A stretch of DNA of 64,000 bases from Fasciolopsis buskii. Lineage: Eukaryota > Platyhelminthes > Trematoda > Plagiorchiida > Fasciolidae. Under the pieces are notes generated by a model. The model ran no database searches. It had not been told where the DNA came from and saw only the letters and a program-made list of their open reading frames with translations. The stretch's first letter is position 1; each line of letters starts with the position of its first letter. The position numbers and the translations under genes were made by a program. The DNA lies in contig LUCM01006285.1 in assembly GCA_008360955.1 (NCBI GenBank), positions 57,566 to 121,565 on the forward strand. Reading direction: 5' to 3'. Of the stretch, positions 50,860-62,716 are shown piece by piece.

Positions 50860-53800
50860 GTACAACGAGTTGTTCGGCTGTTGGAATCTGGAACCGAGTG
50901 TTTAAAATTAAAAAAAAGTTTCACATAATCATTTAAATTACACCAAAGGTTGTGTTTATTCCCACAGCGACAACCCAATTTCGAAAGTCAGAACAGCATG
51001 ATGGTGCACTGTTTTTGGTCGAGGATAATGTGCCTATTTGGCGGGGGGGGGGGTTGTAACGATAACTGCATGCTCTTTATTCAAATTGTCATCGGCGTTC
51101 CCATGAAAAGTGTACTAATCGCTCAGTCACAATGAAAAAAACCAAAAAGACGGTAGAAACAAGTAGGTGAGATCAACTAAATGACACGTGGACCATATGG
51201 GAAACGGTCTGTGGCCGTGCGGAATTGGTGACGCTTATGTACCATGCAGTGTCCAGTGAACGCGCATGTATGAAAATTCATTTGCTGACGTTATTATTCC
51301 CCATTTTTTTGTTATCCGATTCGTGTTAGTCCATATTCCAGCACGGACCTACTTCTTCATACTCGTTAGTGGAACCCCATTGGCACATCAGTTTGTTTCA
51401 TCGTATCAATGTGATACTAGTGCACGCGTCCTGTCTGGTCCACGCATCATGGCGGATCCGTTCAATTTGAACGTTTGGTCTCCTCGTTCCTCTCCCCACC
51501 CCCCTCGTTCGATAACTGTTGTGGCATGTACTTTTAATTTGTCGCATCAGTGGTGCTACATTTTGTTCCGGATTCGTTTTCTTTTGGTTCTGACGCGATC
51601 CGCGCTTTGGTCTGTGCGTCACTTCAAATAGCTCCGAGGCGAACGGCAGATGTAGTATGGCTAGCCTTGGGTGTACCATAAACCGGGGTAGCCTAGACGC
51701 TGTGATGCTTGCCTAATAACCGTTTGTCCTACATTCGTGTTCCAGTTGTTGTGCAAAGGTCATTTACTGCTCATAAGTCCCAACATCCTTGGAGAAGCAG
51801 ATGCTCGCCGTGGAAGGAATTTTGTGTCCAAACCTCTCGCGAGAAGACACGCATGAACGGTACAATGCGATGGTTTCGGTGATAAATCCAGAGCGATTTC
51901 GTACAACAGGGAAAAACAAGCATTAAAAATTCCCGGTATCGTCCTTTAGTCGTTCACGAAAGTAGCAGGACTCAAATACGGGATCACGATTGACGAAAAT
52001 CGATGATTGCTGTCTGACCGCCGTGGGAAAAAATGCAGCCGGCCTCCAGTACGTGGAAAGACCACTTTCGAGTTTGCTCCGTGGTATTTCAGATAGTGCG
52101 AATTTTTTGAAATGAACAAGTAGACAGACAGGGCGAGAGAGAGAGAGAGGGAGACGATCTCTTCTACAATAGTAACCAACACTGTTCACAATTTATTGCC
52201 ACAGCTCAATTTAAAATTCAATTAAAAGAGAACTATTTTTCAACGGCTTTCAAATTCAAACGCATTCAATAATTTTGTTACCATCTTCCACCTGACCTCC
52301 TCACAATCATTTAGCAATCAATACAATCTACCACGTATGTTGCGAAAACTATTTCATTCGAACAAACGTGTTTGTTCATTCATACGGGAGGAATAAACCG
52401 TCCGTAAAATTGTATTCGAGTGTACCGATAGCGAAAAACACATGCCTATTTCACCCCGTCAATTACAGCATCCGTTTTCAAAAAAATCCCATTTTTAATC
52501 GCGATTGTCCCAAAGGTGGCTGGCTGGTCAAGCAGATACTTGCTCCGATTTCAAGTAGCCCCTGATCGATACAAACACTGTCGTCTTGACAAACCGGCAA
52601 GTAGCCAAGTCACAACTGATCTGAATGGACAGGCTTGTCTCGGTGTGCACTTTGCAAAATCCGTTCTAAACATTTCCTCTGATGCACGAGCTGTTTTTGG
52701 GACAATCAGCAGACTAAGGTTTCATTTCCTATTTGTTCAACAACAAAGACCACCAAACAATAACAACAAACAGCACTGACCACAACACCAACGAGAACAA
52801 TCACATACACTACAGAAAAAACGAAAAAAGGTGGTTTGAAACTGACATCGTTCCAAACCATAATCTAGCATCTTGTCATCGTGCTCGTTCACTTCAGTTA
52901 ACCCCAACTGGAAAGCTAAAAGAGATCGCCCGTTTTGGGGGTATTTTGCTTTCGTGATTACAATCGCAGTGAACCAAATCGACAGCGAACCCCGTGGTAT
53001 CTCACGCGATCCGAGGGAGATGCAGAAGTTGCTTGGCCCACGAAATCCCGCTGACCGCGGACACCTGAGGCGGGTACACTTCACAGCTGATCGGCCTTTG
53101 GCTGATTAGTTGTCTGCATGTGTCTCACACTGGTGGCGATTAGATTCTGGAGCCGTTTGCTTGCTTCTGATTCAGCCAAATTGGGAGTACAAAGTATCTC
53201 GGTCATTCTAATCGATCTGTCCAGAAAAACGTTTGCACATGGGAATTCATCTGTACAGACTGACCAGGAAAGTTGTGCGCAGCTGAATCTCGCTAGTTTA
53301 AGTCTGCATGGGGAAACGCACTGGTGGAAGAGAAACGAGGCACGAGGCACGTGTCACTTCGTGATCCTGGCTCGTGATTACTCTAGACACAGAAATCAAA
53401 AATCGTAATTTAGCGGAATTTCAGGATACCGTTGCCAGGTGTTCCCTGGTATCTTGAAGCAGTTGTGGAAGGGTCATAAAAAGGGTCAAACCCAAGGCCT
53501 CAGTTGAGAACAATTTTTCTAATTTCAACACGACCGAGCCTAGACAATGCGGGACAATTCGAAGTTAGACCCGCGCAACCAAAAAGAGTCGCCTAACTTT
53601 GGTCTGAAGACACGGGCGCGATTTGACCGCCGGTGTTCATTTACAAAGTCCATTTTCACTACTATTGTCTGATAGGCACTAATCAACGAAAATATTCATA
53701 TAGCATTTCTATTCATTCCGAGTTTTGCATCCGGGGTCAACTGCATTTGACAGTACGAATGTGGGACCTCATCTCGAGGTTATGTTTGATGCCGAGTAAT

Positions 53801-56114
53801 GCGAACGCGCTATGTTTTGCAATCCAGTCATCAATAACACGTTGCCGAGGCAACTAATCTAAATTCTGTACTTACACTGGGTTTTCAAGAAGAAATATTT
53901 TATGGCCTTTTTGGTTCGCTGTGGAGGAACCAAGGTAACGACTTATACTGGGTCGTTCAAATGACCTTGAGTTCAACTGTCGCGTCGACCGGAGTCACGT
54001 GCTATCCAACTCGGAAAGCTTTAATTTGACAACCAAGGTTGTACGTATTCAAGTAGTCACCACTGAATGTATGAGCGGATAGAAACCACGGTCAATTTTG
54101 TGCTCACCATTGAGGTTGGAACACAAAACTAGGAAATCGGAAGAGAGTGTAAATTAGAGGGCAACATATTTACTCAACATGCTTCGAGGATACTTGAAAT
54201 AAGTCTATCGGAATTCTACTCAAAGGATTGGCTTATTGGATCCCATTTCCGAACACGAACAGTTGGTAGACATGGGAAAGCACTTCGAACGCTAGTGTAC
54301 ATAAGGCCAAATGGTGAACCTACGATTGGCCGGAAGATGGAAGTGACTGCGAGTTTGTCCATTTGTGTATTTGAAATATGTCACAGCGTTCAGTCGAAGT
54401 ACCCCTGGTACTTAATTGGACTGAGTCAAACATTGTGCAATTCTCTGTGCGAAACAGCCAGCGAAATCCATCAGAATAAAAAGACACTTGTACTGGAGTG
54501 TCAGCAGAATTCGCACCCTTACGCAATGATCTAACATAATTTGTCTGACACACGATTGGGCGCCGATCCCACCGCATAGGGTATCAAAAGTGGATGTGGT
54601 AAGCCTGAGCCTCGGCGGTCACATTTGCCGCAAGCGCAGGAATAGTCTGGTCGAAATGGTTTAACTCGGTTCTCCTGTCACTCACACTTCTACTCCTTTT
54701 ACTGGTACCCGGACAAAGAGCATTCGTTTAAGAAGGAGGTGCAGCCAGTCGGAAGCGGTCACTTGGACGAGTTGACCGGTTGCGGAAGGAATCCGACCGG
54801 TTGCCCTCAGAGTGGGCCGTTGCAAAGTGCACAGAGTGACTACAACGACGAGAAGAACACAGGGATTTCGATTGGTTTTTCAATGTCATAAATTTGTTTC
54901 GTTATTTTGGAGTAGAAATGATGTGCATAGATTGCTGTCGTACTATTTGTGTACGAAAGACATGCGTACATTCACCACTGATGGTCGAATCAGTCCGGTA
55001 TCAATAAATGGAGCCCGAACTGTCTGTTGTATGCCGGTTATCCGCAGGATATGTTCACAAATTGCCAAAGGTTTCGAGCTCATTAGCCCCAAAGTTGGCC
55101 GACTACAGGAAAGCGATTGAAGACGGATGCTAGACACTGTTTTTGAGGAACAAGGAGTCATTACTCGTTTTCTTCCCCGACCCGATTTGTATCAAAATTA
55201 GACAGCCTGAACGAGGCTCGGCATAATAAACCTGGCATACAATTAGGTCGAAATTCCTAGAGAAAAAAAAACCATTGAGCAATTGATAGGGGCAAACAAA
55301 TCATGTCTGATTGTTGGTAAGTCACGGCTAGCCCAATCGGGATTCACACGGCTAGGGGGGGGGTGCGCTAGACTGTCAACGAATGCCATCGATGAGCTTA
55401 CGCAAATCTATCTACCGTGCGCCGACAGCCTGTTAGCTGTCATCAGTTGTCGGTGCATATTGAACGACTGACCTGATTGTACCACGAATCAGTCGGTTCT
55501 GTCTAGCGCTGGACTGTCATCAGAAATCTTCTAGTGCTCGGTGATGCTGTGTCGGTGACACATTCTACCGGTCGTCTATGGAAATCCCATGTGGTCTTCC
55601 GTGTAGACAAGAGCAGATTTGATTGGCATTCCCTAGCCTGTGTTTACCGTCTAGTCACATCGATGTGGTTATAAGACAGGCAAATGAAAAAGAATTGGGA
55701 CGCTTTTGGACAATGCATTTGATAAACGGGTCCATCATGTGTGAATGGTATGGCCTACTGGAGGGAATTTTGTAAGTCAGTAGACAAAGTGACAGAAACT
55801 GAAACCGATTAAACAATCTATTACTATTAAACGCTGGTCAGATGTTGCTAATTGAAGTCACATGATGTACTGGAACAACGAGTCATATGCAAGCTGAATT
55901 AAACTGATGTCCGAATGAGAAAGCATACTAACGGTGAACACAATCACTGGCCGCCCGTGTCCAGTCCTAGTGCGGTTCTCGCGTGCAAACTCAACTCCGA
56001 AGTGTAAACGTACAAAGATGACCAAACAGACGAGTACCGAGTACTTACATGTACTTGGTGAACCGTAATGACAGCGAAACCGGCCACGTGCTCCTGGGAC
56101 AATCTTATGCCGTC

Positions 56115-56117
<3 letters not shown>

Positions 56118-56145
<28 letters not shown>
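56118..56145. repeat. (AC)n microsatellite
   Basis: Fourteen AC units upstream of the troponin gene. Confidence 0.9.
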
Positions 56146-56149
<4 letters not shown>

Positions 56150-57299
56150 TGCTCACAGTGAAAGTCTAGTCTCTGTTCCTACCCAGTCAACTCTCATCTA
56201 TCAATGACGTACGGAATATGTCAGGTTTTGTATTTATGCTCGGGTCCAGATAGAGACTCAAACTGTCGATCAATTACCGAGCCCAGGTAGAATCAATGAT
56301 GAGTATTTCGGTCAAATTGGAAAAAAAGGTTTCACTGAGCCTGCCCGAATTAACCGGTGTAACCGACAGATCCACGTAACGTATGAACAGGGCCAAGTAA
56401 TTGTAAAAAGCAAGTGGCCGAAAAAGTCAAAAAATGAAACGAATTCAGGAAAGTAACCAGACATTAGACACAGGTCGCAACAAACTCTATCACATAAACG
56501 CGGACGAAATTTTGCATTCATACGATTTCTGAAGTGCTACTGAATTTTTATCAGGTTAGCTAGTTAGAATCATCTCAGTAACCTGTTCTCTAACACAGCA
56601 AGACAAAACAAGCAAGTGTTATCAGACAATAACAAAAAAAGGGGTTTGTTTACAGAAAGCTTTCACTAATCGGTGAAGGGCTGCAATTTATTGTCCTCTC
56701 CAGTAGACAAGTCAATTTGAGACTGATCTGTTAAATTGTAGACTGTAACTATCGGTTTCCACTCGTGAACCTTAGCATCTCACCCACGTTGGACTTTTGC
56801 ACTGGGTAGGGCACTCGCGTTGTTGGGAGGGCACGTGATGAACCTTGGGACTAACCACGTTGAAATGCGCATCTCCGTGTTCCATAAATTTATCAGTTCA
56901 TAACATTCACTCCACTAGGGCTTCGATGGTCACGGTTAGAGGCCCCAAACTAGGAATAATATGCATCATATCCCTTTAAAATTGGCTCATTCTCTAGCAA
57001 TTTGTACCACTGTACAATGTGGGGTTCGCCTCGGTGATTTAAAAAAAATCTGAACAGCAATGATCATGAGAGTCAACGTCCGTTGTACGAAAAGTTTTCG
57101 GGTTTTCAATTGGCCAGAATCACAGAATTTCAACATGGTTTTTGATTCGACCCACGACCGGTCAACTCCATCATTTGGGAACCCCCTATCGGTATCAATC
57201 TCCTTCCTCAATACGACAAGTATTCTCGTTTTATTAATAACTGAAGTGAACTGGCAAAAGATAATTATCCTGGTCGTGTCCGCTGACCTGACCAAGGTT

Positions 57300-57301
<2 letters not shown>

Positions 57302-57335
<34 letters not shown>
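57302..57335. repeat. (GT)n microsatellite
   Basis: Seventeen GT units upstream of the troponin gene. Confidence 0.9.
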
Positions 57336-57336
<1 letters not shown>

Positions 57337-58067
57337 ATGAGAGAGGGGAACTGCATAGGCTAACTTGCCCATAGACATGATGAGAAAAATTCGCCAAGAT
57401 TACTACCCTATTCCAACATCTGGCGAAAGACGTGGCGCAAACAGGTTTGAATTATTCCTGACTTTTACGATAGTAGACATGCAATAGGAAGCCAGTGAAT
57501 GTGATCAGCCACAATAATGCTGGTCCGCGGTTCCCTGTGACGCCTCGTTCACTCGCTGTCACGCTAAGCGTGCCAACAAGCTATTCACCTGATCGCATCG
57601 CGGGTAAGCTCCTTGGTCGAGTGGCAAACAAGCAGTGAACAGTCAGCCACTCGGAAGAGTAAATGACATCTATGTCAGCCGGAAATTACGCTGTGTTTCG
57701 GTTTGATAGATTAATCTATTAAGAAAATAGGTAAGACGGTGCCTGTCGATTTCATACATTGGAATCAAAGAAAACACAACTACCGGACAACAAGATCCAT
57801 CCGAGGATTTGACCGTTTACCACCCTTAACCAAATTGACATCAATAAGATCAAAGATCAATTAGTTCGGCTCTGTCACCGAGACCCTGGCTAATGGAACA
57901 CCAAATTGCCTGTTTTATCCGGATTCCTGAATGGGACAAGTTGTGTGCGTTCAGCGATTACATCGATAAGTTTCCCGTTGAAACGACATCGGAGAAATTA
58001 CTCTGCGGGACAAGTTCAGCAGCCAATGTGCCAGACGACTTAGTTACAATTGAAACCGCATACCATC

Positions 58068-58250
58068 GGCCGGCGGTGGCCAAACGGATAAGGTCGTGGC
58101 ATTTGGACGTGAAGGTCGCGGGTTCGGAACCGCCCACCGCCGGTCAACTTCCCCACTTGACGGCCCTCTGCTGGCCGCGGCCCCCTTCCTGAAAATTGGT
58201 GCACGTTGTTGTTTCATTAATAAAAGAAGCAAAAGATGAAAGATAAAAAG
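58068..58250 (+). mobile_element. tRNA-Ser-type SINE, well preserved copy
   Basis: Head GGCCGGCGGTGGCCAAACGG, box B GGGTTCGGAACC, intact closing arm, body GGTCAACTTCCCCACTTGAC and tail ending AAAAGATGAAAGATAAAAAG. Confidence 0.85.
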
Positions 58251-59273
58251 TAGACTCGAGGTGCGGACCGCGATTAAACAATGTCGACCGGATTCCCGCA
58301 TGTCCCAACCAAGCACTACTGTAGCAAATTACGAATCGTGCTAGGAACCATAAATTTGCTTCAAGTATTCGGAGTACGGATCAGGTTGACGTCCCTCTGG
58401 TCGAGCGTCTGTTTTGCGGTTGTGTCAGGAGAAAGTGAGTACAAAAGTTACCGTAAGTCTGCGATAAGCCTAGGTAATATAATGACTGTGACATGGCAGT
58501 ATATTATAAATGGGATGTTTAAATTTGACTAATAGACGTTTACGCTCGGAGACTACGCAGACTACGCATTTTTATCGGTTATCGGGCTCGTAAGCTATCA
58601 TACACCTCGTGATGTCAATAGGTTTCTGTCGCGGGACATTCTGACAGGATGAGGTACATTCCTTCGTTTTGACAACGATTTTCTATCGATTGAAATAAGA
58701 AGGACATGACGAATAACATTTGCCGGTTCAATTGGGCTTTTCCGTTCTCTTATTTCATCATCAGTCTCGTTGTCTGCTACGGACACTGCACATTCTACAT
58801 CATACTGGGTCACCTTTGACTGCAATGAGATCTAACCTTGATTGGTCATTGTTGGCGTTTCGATCATTTGGAAAAATCATGTACCCCAAGGATAGAGGAG
58901 TTTTTCAAACGCTATGGGAACTACCTGATCCCAATCCATTTTTAGTTCAGTGAGGCCAACCCAATTCGACGAACTAGAGACCCCGGTTGTGAGCTTATAT
59001 GTTTGACCACCTCATTGTATCATTCATTCAGGCATACGAAAGCTAATATTTTGTTTGCTAGTACACGAAGAAGCTGCCGACCGGGCAAATTCCATTGCAT
59101 ACGGTGCAGCGGCTTGTGATTCGGTGGCAGAAACGAGGAGCAGACTGACGGGCACTGTCTTTGTATTGGTGATCAAGCCAAACGTTGACAGTCACACCCA
59201 GACAGCCTCGAGGCTATCAGTGACCGATAGGTGCAACATCAAGTGGTGAAGTTCAACAAGCCGTTCACAGCCT

Positions 59274-59450
59274 GCCCGGTAGCGTAATGGCTAAGACGTT
59301 CGACTCAGAATCGTTCGTCCCCATTCGGGTTCACGTCCCAGTTCGGGCGCGGTGGATATGCACTGCTGATTATCTCTAACAAGGATGAAACAGCTGTACA
59401 GTGCTTCCATGGTTTCTTAATGGTGAGTTGAGCGATGATATCACATGGTA
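59274..59450 (+). mobile_element. Second SINE family, tRNA-headed copy
   Basis: Head GCCCGGTAGCGTAATGGC with box B GGGTTCACGTCCC and a closing CGGGC. A 7-base loop CTCAGAA would place CAG as anticodon, suggesting a Leu-type origin, weakly. The 3' body AAGGATGAAACAGCTG and TTCCATGGTTTCTTAATGG recurs near 34.1 kb. Confidence 0.65.
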
Positions 59451-60649
59451 AATTATTTCATGATTTTTGATCTGTTTTCTTTCACCCGGGGATGGAGCCC
59501 TAGAGAGGAATGATAAACATACGCTGCTGAAACCGCTATATCGAACTTGCGTGATAGTCCAAACTCACCGGCATGTTGATTCTGTGTGAGTGCTTGTTTA
59601 CACGCCATTTTAACTAAACTATCGCCAGTGTGATGTCCTGGGCAGACAGTTGGGTTACGCTTCTGTCTTGGGGATGGCTAGTCACGGACATCGAAATGTC
59701 GAGTAGCTTAGCATATTTTCCCCGACCAGCCAACCCGCCCCCCGGGGGAGGGGCCTTGCAGTCGAGCAATTACATCCAAAATGTACTCAGCGCCAAAATG
59801 TCCTATCCAAGCAACCGTTCTCGGTACTCTTTGAATTTCCTGTTGTACGACAGACTAAAAAGCGGCTAATCGGTTGTCAATTTTGTTTCTAAACACAAAG
59901 AAAACTACACAGTTTATTCATGCTAAGTTTGGTAGCCACTCGTAAGCACAAGTTATACGTAATCGTACAGAGGTTACTCACCGAAACTTTAGGATCCCAG
60001 AGAACCGTGGTAATTACGCAAGTGGAGTTAACTTCCTGTGCGCATGCACGTGACGGTCTTTTTGAGTGTATATGTTTGTTTGTGCGCGTATGTGTAAGTA
60101 AATGTAAGTGAATGAGACTTAACTCCACCGGTTGGAAGCAGCGTTCCAAGCGAAACGGAAATAGGCCCTCACGATTCGAGAAAGGGTCACACACACGCAC
60201 ACGCACACATACACACAGCCACTGTCAGCAGTTGGTTCCAGCGGCTAGATGAATGGTGCTCACTCGATCGGTCACTCAATCACTTGCTCACAGTACAGAA
60301 ATGTTGCTCACTGGTCTGTAGGGAAATGATCGGCACGAGATAGGCAGTCACGGAGACAGAGGTCAATCCAAATCGGTTTGTTCACTGATCACAAGTGCAA
60401 GTTTGTAAACGATGAAATTGATAAAAACCGCAAGGTATGATCTAGGCTCTTATAGCAATGATACGGTGATGACGACAGTGCTTGTGTCTGTGGCCGTGTA
60501 TTTGTTTGTCCATGTGTTTCCGTGTGTTCGTGTAAGTGTCCATGGGCGCATAGGAGCATTCACATGGTGCCACCCAACCCAGTCCATCGAAACTCCATCC
60601 CAGTGTCTCTGTCCCAGTTCAAGCTCGGACTTGGACTCTGCGTGCGTGT

Positions 60650-60735
60650 GTGTGCGCACGTGTTTGTTTGTTTAAGTGCTCCTGCGCCCCTGCGTGAGTG
60701 CTCCCGTGCGTGCGTGCGTGCTTGTGTACGTGCGT
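60650..60735. repeat. CGTG-rich tract
   Basis: CGTG and TTTG units. A purer (GTGC)n tract lies at 61721-61757. Confidence 0.8.
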
Positions 60736-61370
60736 TTCTACTTGCTAGCCCCTGTGACGCCCGTTTTGGGGTGCGTGGGCCTTCGGTGGGCACACAGTCC
60801 TTGCACATGGCAGTAGGTGGCAACGCCACAGGCAATGGCTCTCTAGAAGTGTGGACAAAATATTTGGTGTCAGTCTGTGTCAACTGCCCGTATTTGTCTT
60901 CAATGAAACCGCTTTGCCGTTCTGCTGGCAAGTGGGAAACGGCCACGGTAAAGTTTTGGGCAGTTGACAACTCGAAAATGGCAAATTAATTTGCGTTACC
61001 CGTAGGCGTGATTTCCTTTTCAGTCGTCCCAATTACCGTGGTTTGGATGTGAAATCTGGCAATTTTTGAGTGATTTATTTCCCCATCCCTGTTCTCGTGA
61101 GAAAAGCAAGGAATTTAGGCGGATGGGATTTTTTTTCAGACAGTTTCTTCTTGGCTAAAGAAATGGGCAAATGGAGGTGTCGTGGACGGATGTCAAGGTC
61201 AGGTGGTGCTTTGCACAAGCCGTTGGCTGATGCACTTGGATCAGCAAGGTCTCGCCAGACGGCCGTAAGCTTGGATTTTGTCCGATCCACTTGGTGATCT
61301 GATGCGGTAAAATGTCTCCCCCCCCCACCCAATGGAACGGGACGGGGATCTGCGTAGTTGTGACAACAAC

Positions 61371-61522
61371 TTCCTTTTTTGTCATTTTTCAGACAAGGAG
61401 CCGCGGCCAACAGAGTGCTGTCAAGTCGAGTAGTTGACCGGCCATGGGAGGTTTCGAACTCGCGACCGTTTGGGTTGAAACGACCTCATGTGTTACGGCT
61501 TGACGACCACCGGATATAGCCA
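61371..61522 (-). mobile_element. tRNA-Ser-type SINE, diverged copy
   Basis: Reverse-strand copy: head near 61522, box B GAGTTCGAAACC, then GGTCAACTACTCGACTTGAC and GTTGGCCGCGGCTCCTTG. The A-rich tail is short. Confidence 0.7.
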
Positions 61523-62560
61523 TCATAGATTTGGACACCCGTTTTTGTATTGGGTTCTGGTAATTGTTCCGCCAAGAGGCAATCGATTCTACCGAAGTGT
61601 ACGCCAAGGTAGCTAGCTACAAGGGAGCTAGCTGGTAGACAGTATCAGAGGCAATGGGACCACCAAGACCGATTGGGTGATTTGAAAGGTTTAACCTTTC
61701 GCCTACATGCACCGTGCCACTGCGTGCGTGCGTGCGTGCGTGCGTGTGTGCGTGCGTTTAATTACCGACCAGAAACATCCCATTTACATGGTCCAATACA
61801 TGGCCACCTTCAAACAGGAAAGCAATAAATCTTGATTCGTTTGCTTCGTGTGAGTTCTGTCAGTCAAAATAGTATCTATTTTTCAAGGCTACCCCGCTTG
61901 AAAAGCACGGCTTCGTACTGTGGAATATGTGACCACCAACACGTAATGAAGGATGACAAAAAATCCGGGACTACGACCGTGGGCACCTACTTTTCTAGGA
62001 AATTTGTCTGTCAGCCGAATCTTTGTTAACCGTAATCCAAGCTAAGGACCGTACAGTGGGATCCGACATGATCAAGCCCACGAGAGACAGTATAAGTTTG
62101 CGATATGACTGGCCTCTAAGGTGTGAGTCACAAGTGGATAAATTGTTGTGCAAAGAATGAGTGGGTGGCCCTGTGAGTTGTTTTTTTAATTTTCAACTGA
62201 TTACAATTTGAAATTTACGTGGGTAGACAAAGATTGTACACCTCCGCAAATGCTTAGAAAAAAAGGGCGAATGATGGCAGCTCCGACTTGTTCGACCAGC
62301 CGCGTAAGTCAATTTGTTGGCTTAATCCGTTTGGATTAACATTTTCCACTAGTTTACTCATAAATTTAGACTGCCTGAGCAAACTTATTCGTATTGCAAA
62401 AAGCGTCAGATGAACGATTACTAATCCAACACGTAAAAACGCAATCAACAAAAAACCTCAGTTTCATATGTTCCTGGGATTCAGCGGAAAATGATAAAGC
62501 TTTCCGGTTTCACCTAGGCAACATCTGTATATGTCAACCATGACATGCTACCAGTCTACT

Positions 62561-62716
62561 GGCCGGCGGTGGCCAAGCGGATAGGGTCGTGGCGCTTGGA
62601 CGTGGAGGTCGCGGGTTCGAGTTCTCCCACCGCTGGTCAAATTCCCCACTTGGCAGCCCTCTGTTGAAAAATGATGCACACTTTCGTTTCATTAATAAGG
62701 GAAGTAAATGATAAAA
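62561..62716 (+). mobile_element. tRNA-Ser-type SINE with internal deletion
   Basis: Head GGCCGGCGGTGGCCAAGCGG and box B GGGTTCGAGTTC are clear. The body goes from CCCTCTGTTG straight to AAAAATGATGCAC, lacking the TGGCCGCGGCCCCCTTCC segment seen in the other copies. Confidence 0.8.

Noticed and set aside
57893..58192. A 99-codon plus-strand frame
   Set aside because: Its last third is SINE sequence; the first part has no splice donor and no recognised domain.
60522..60989. A 155-codon plus-strand frame
   Set aside because: Cys/Val/Arg-rich from CGTG repeats; the opposite strand is equally open.
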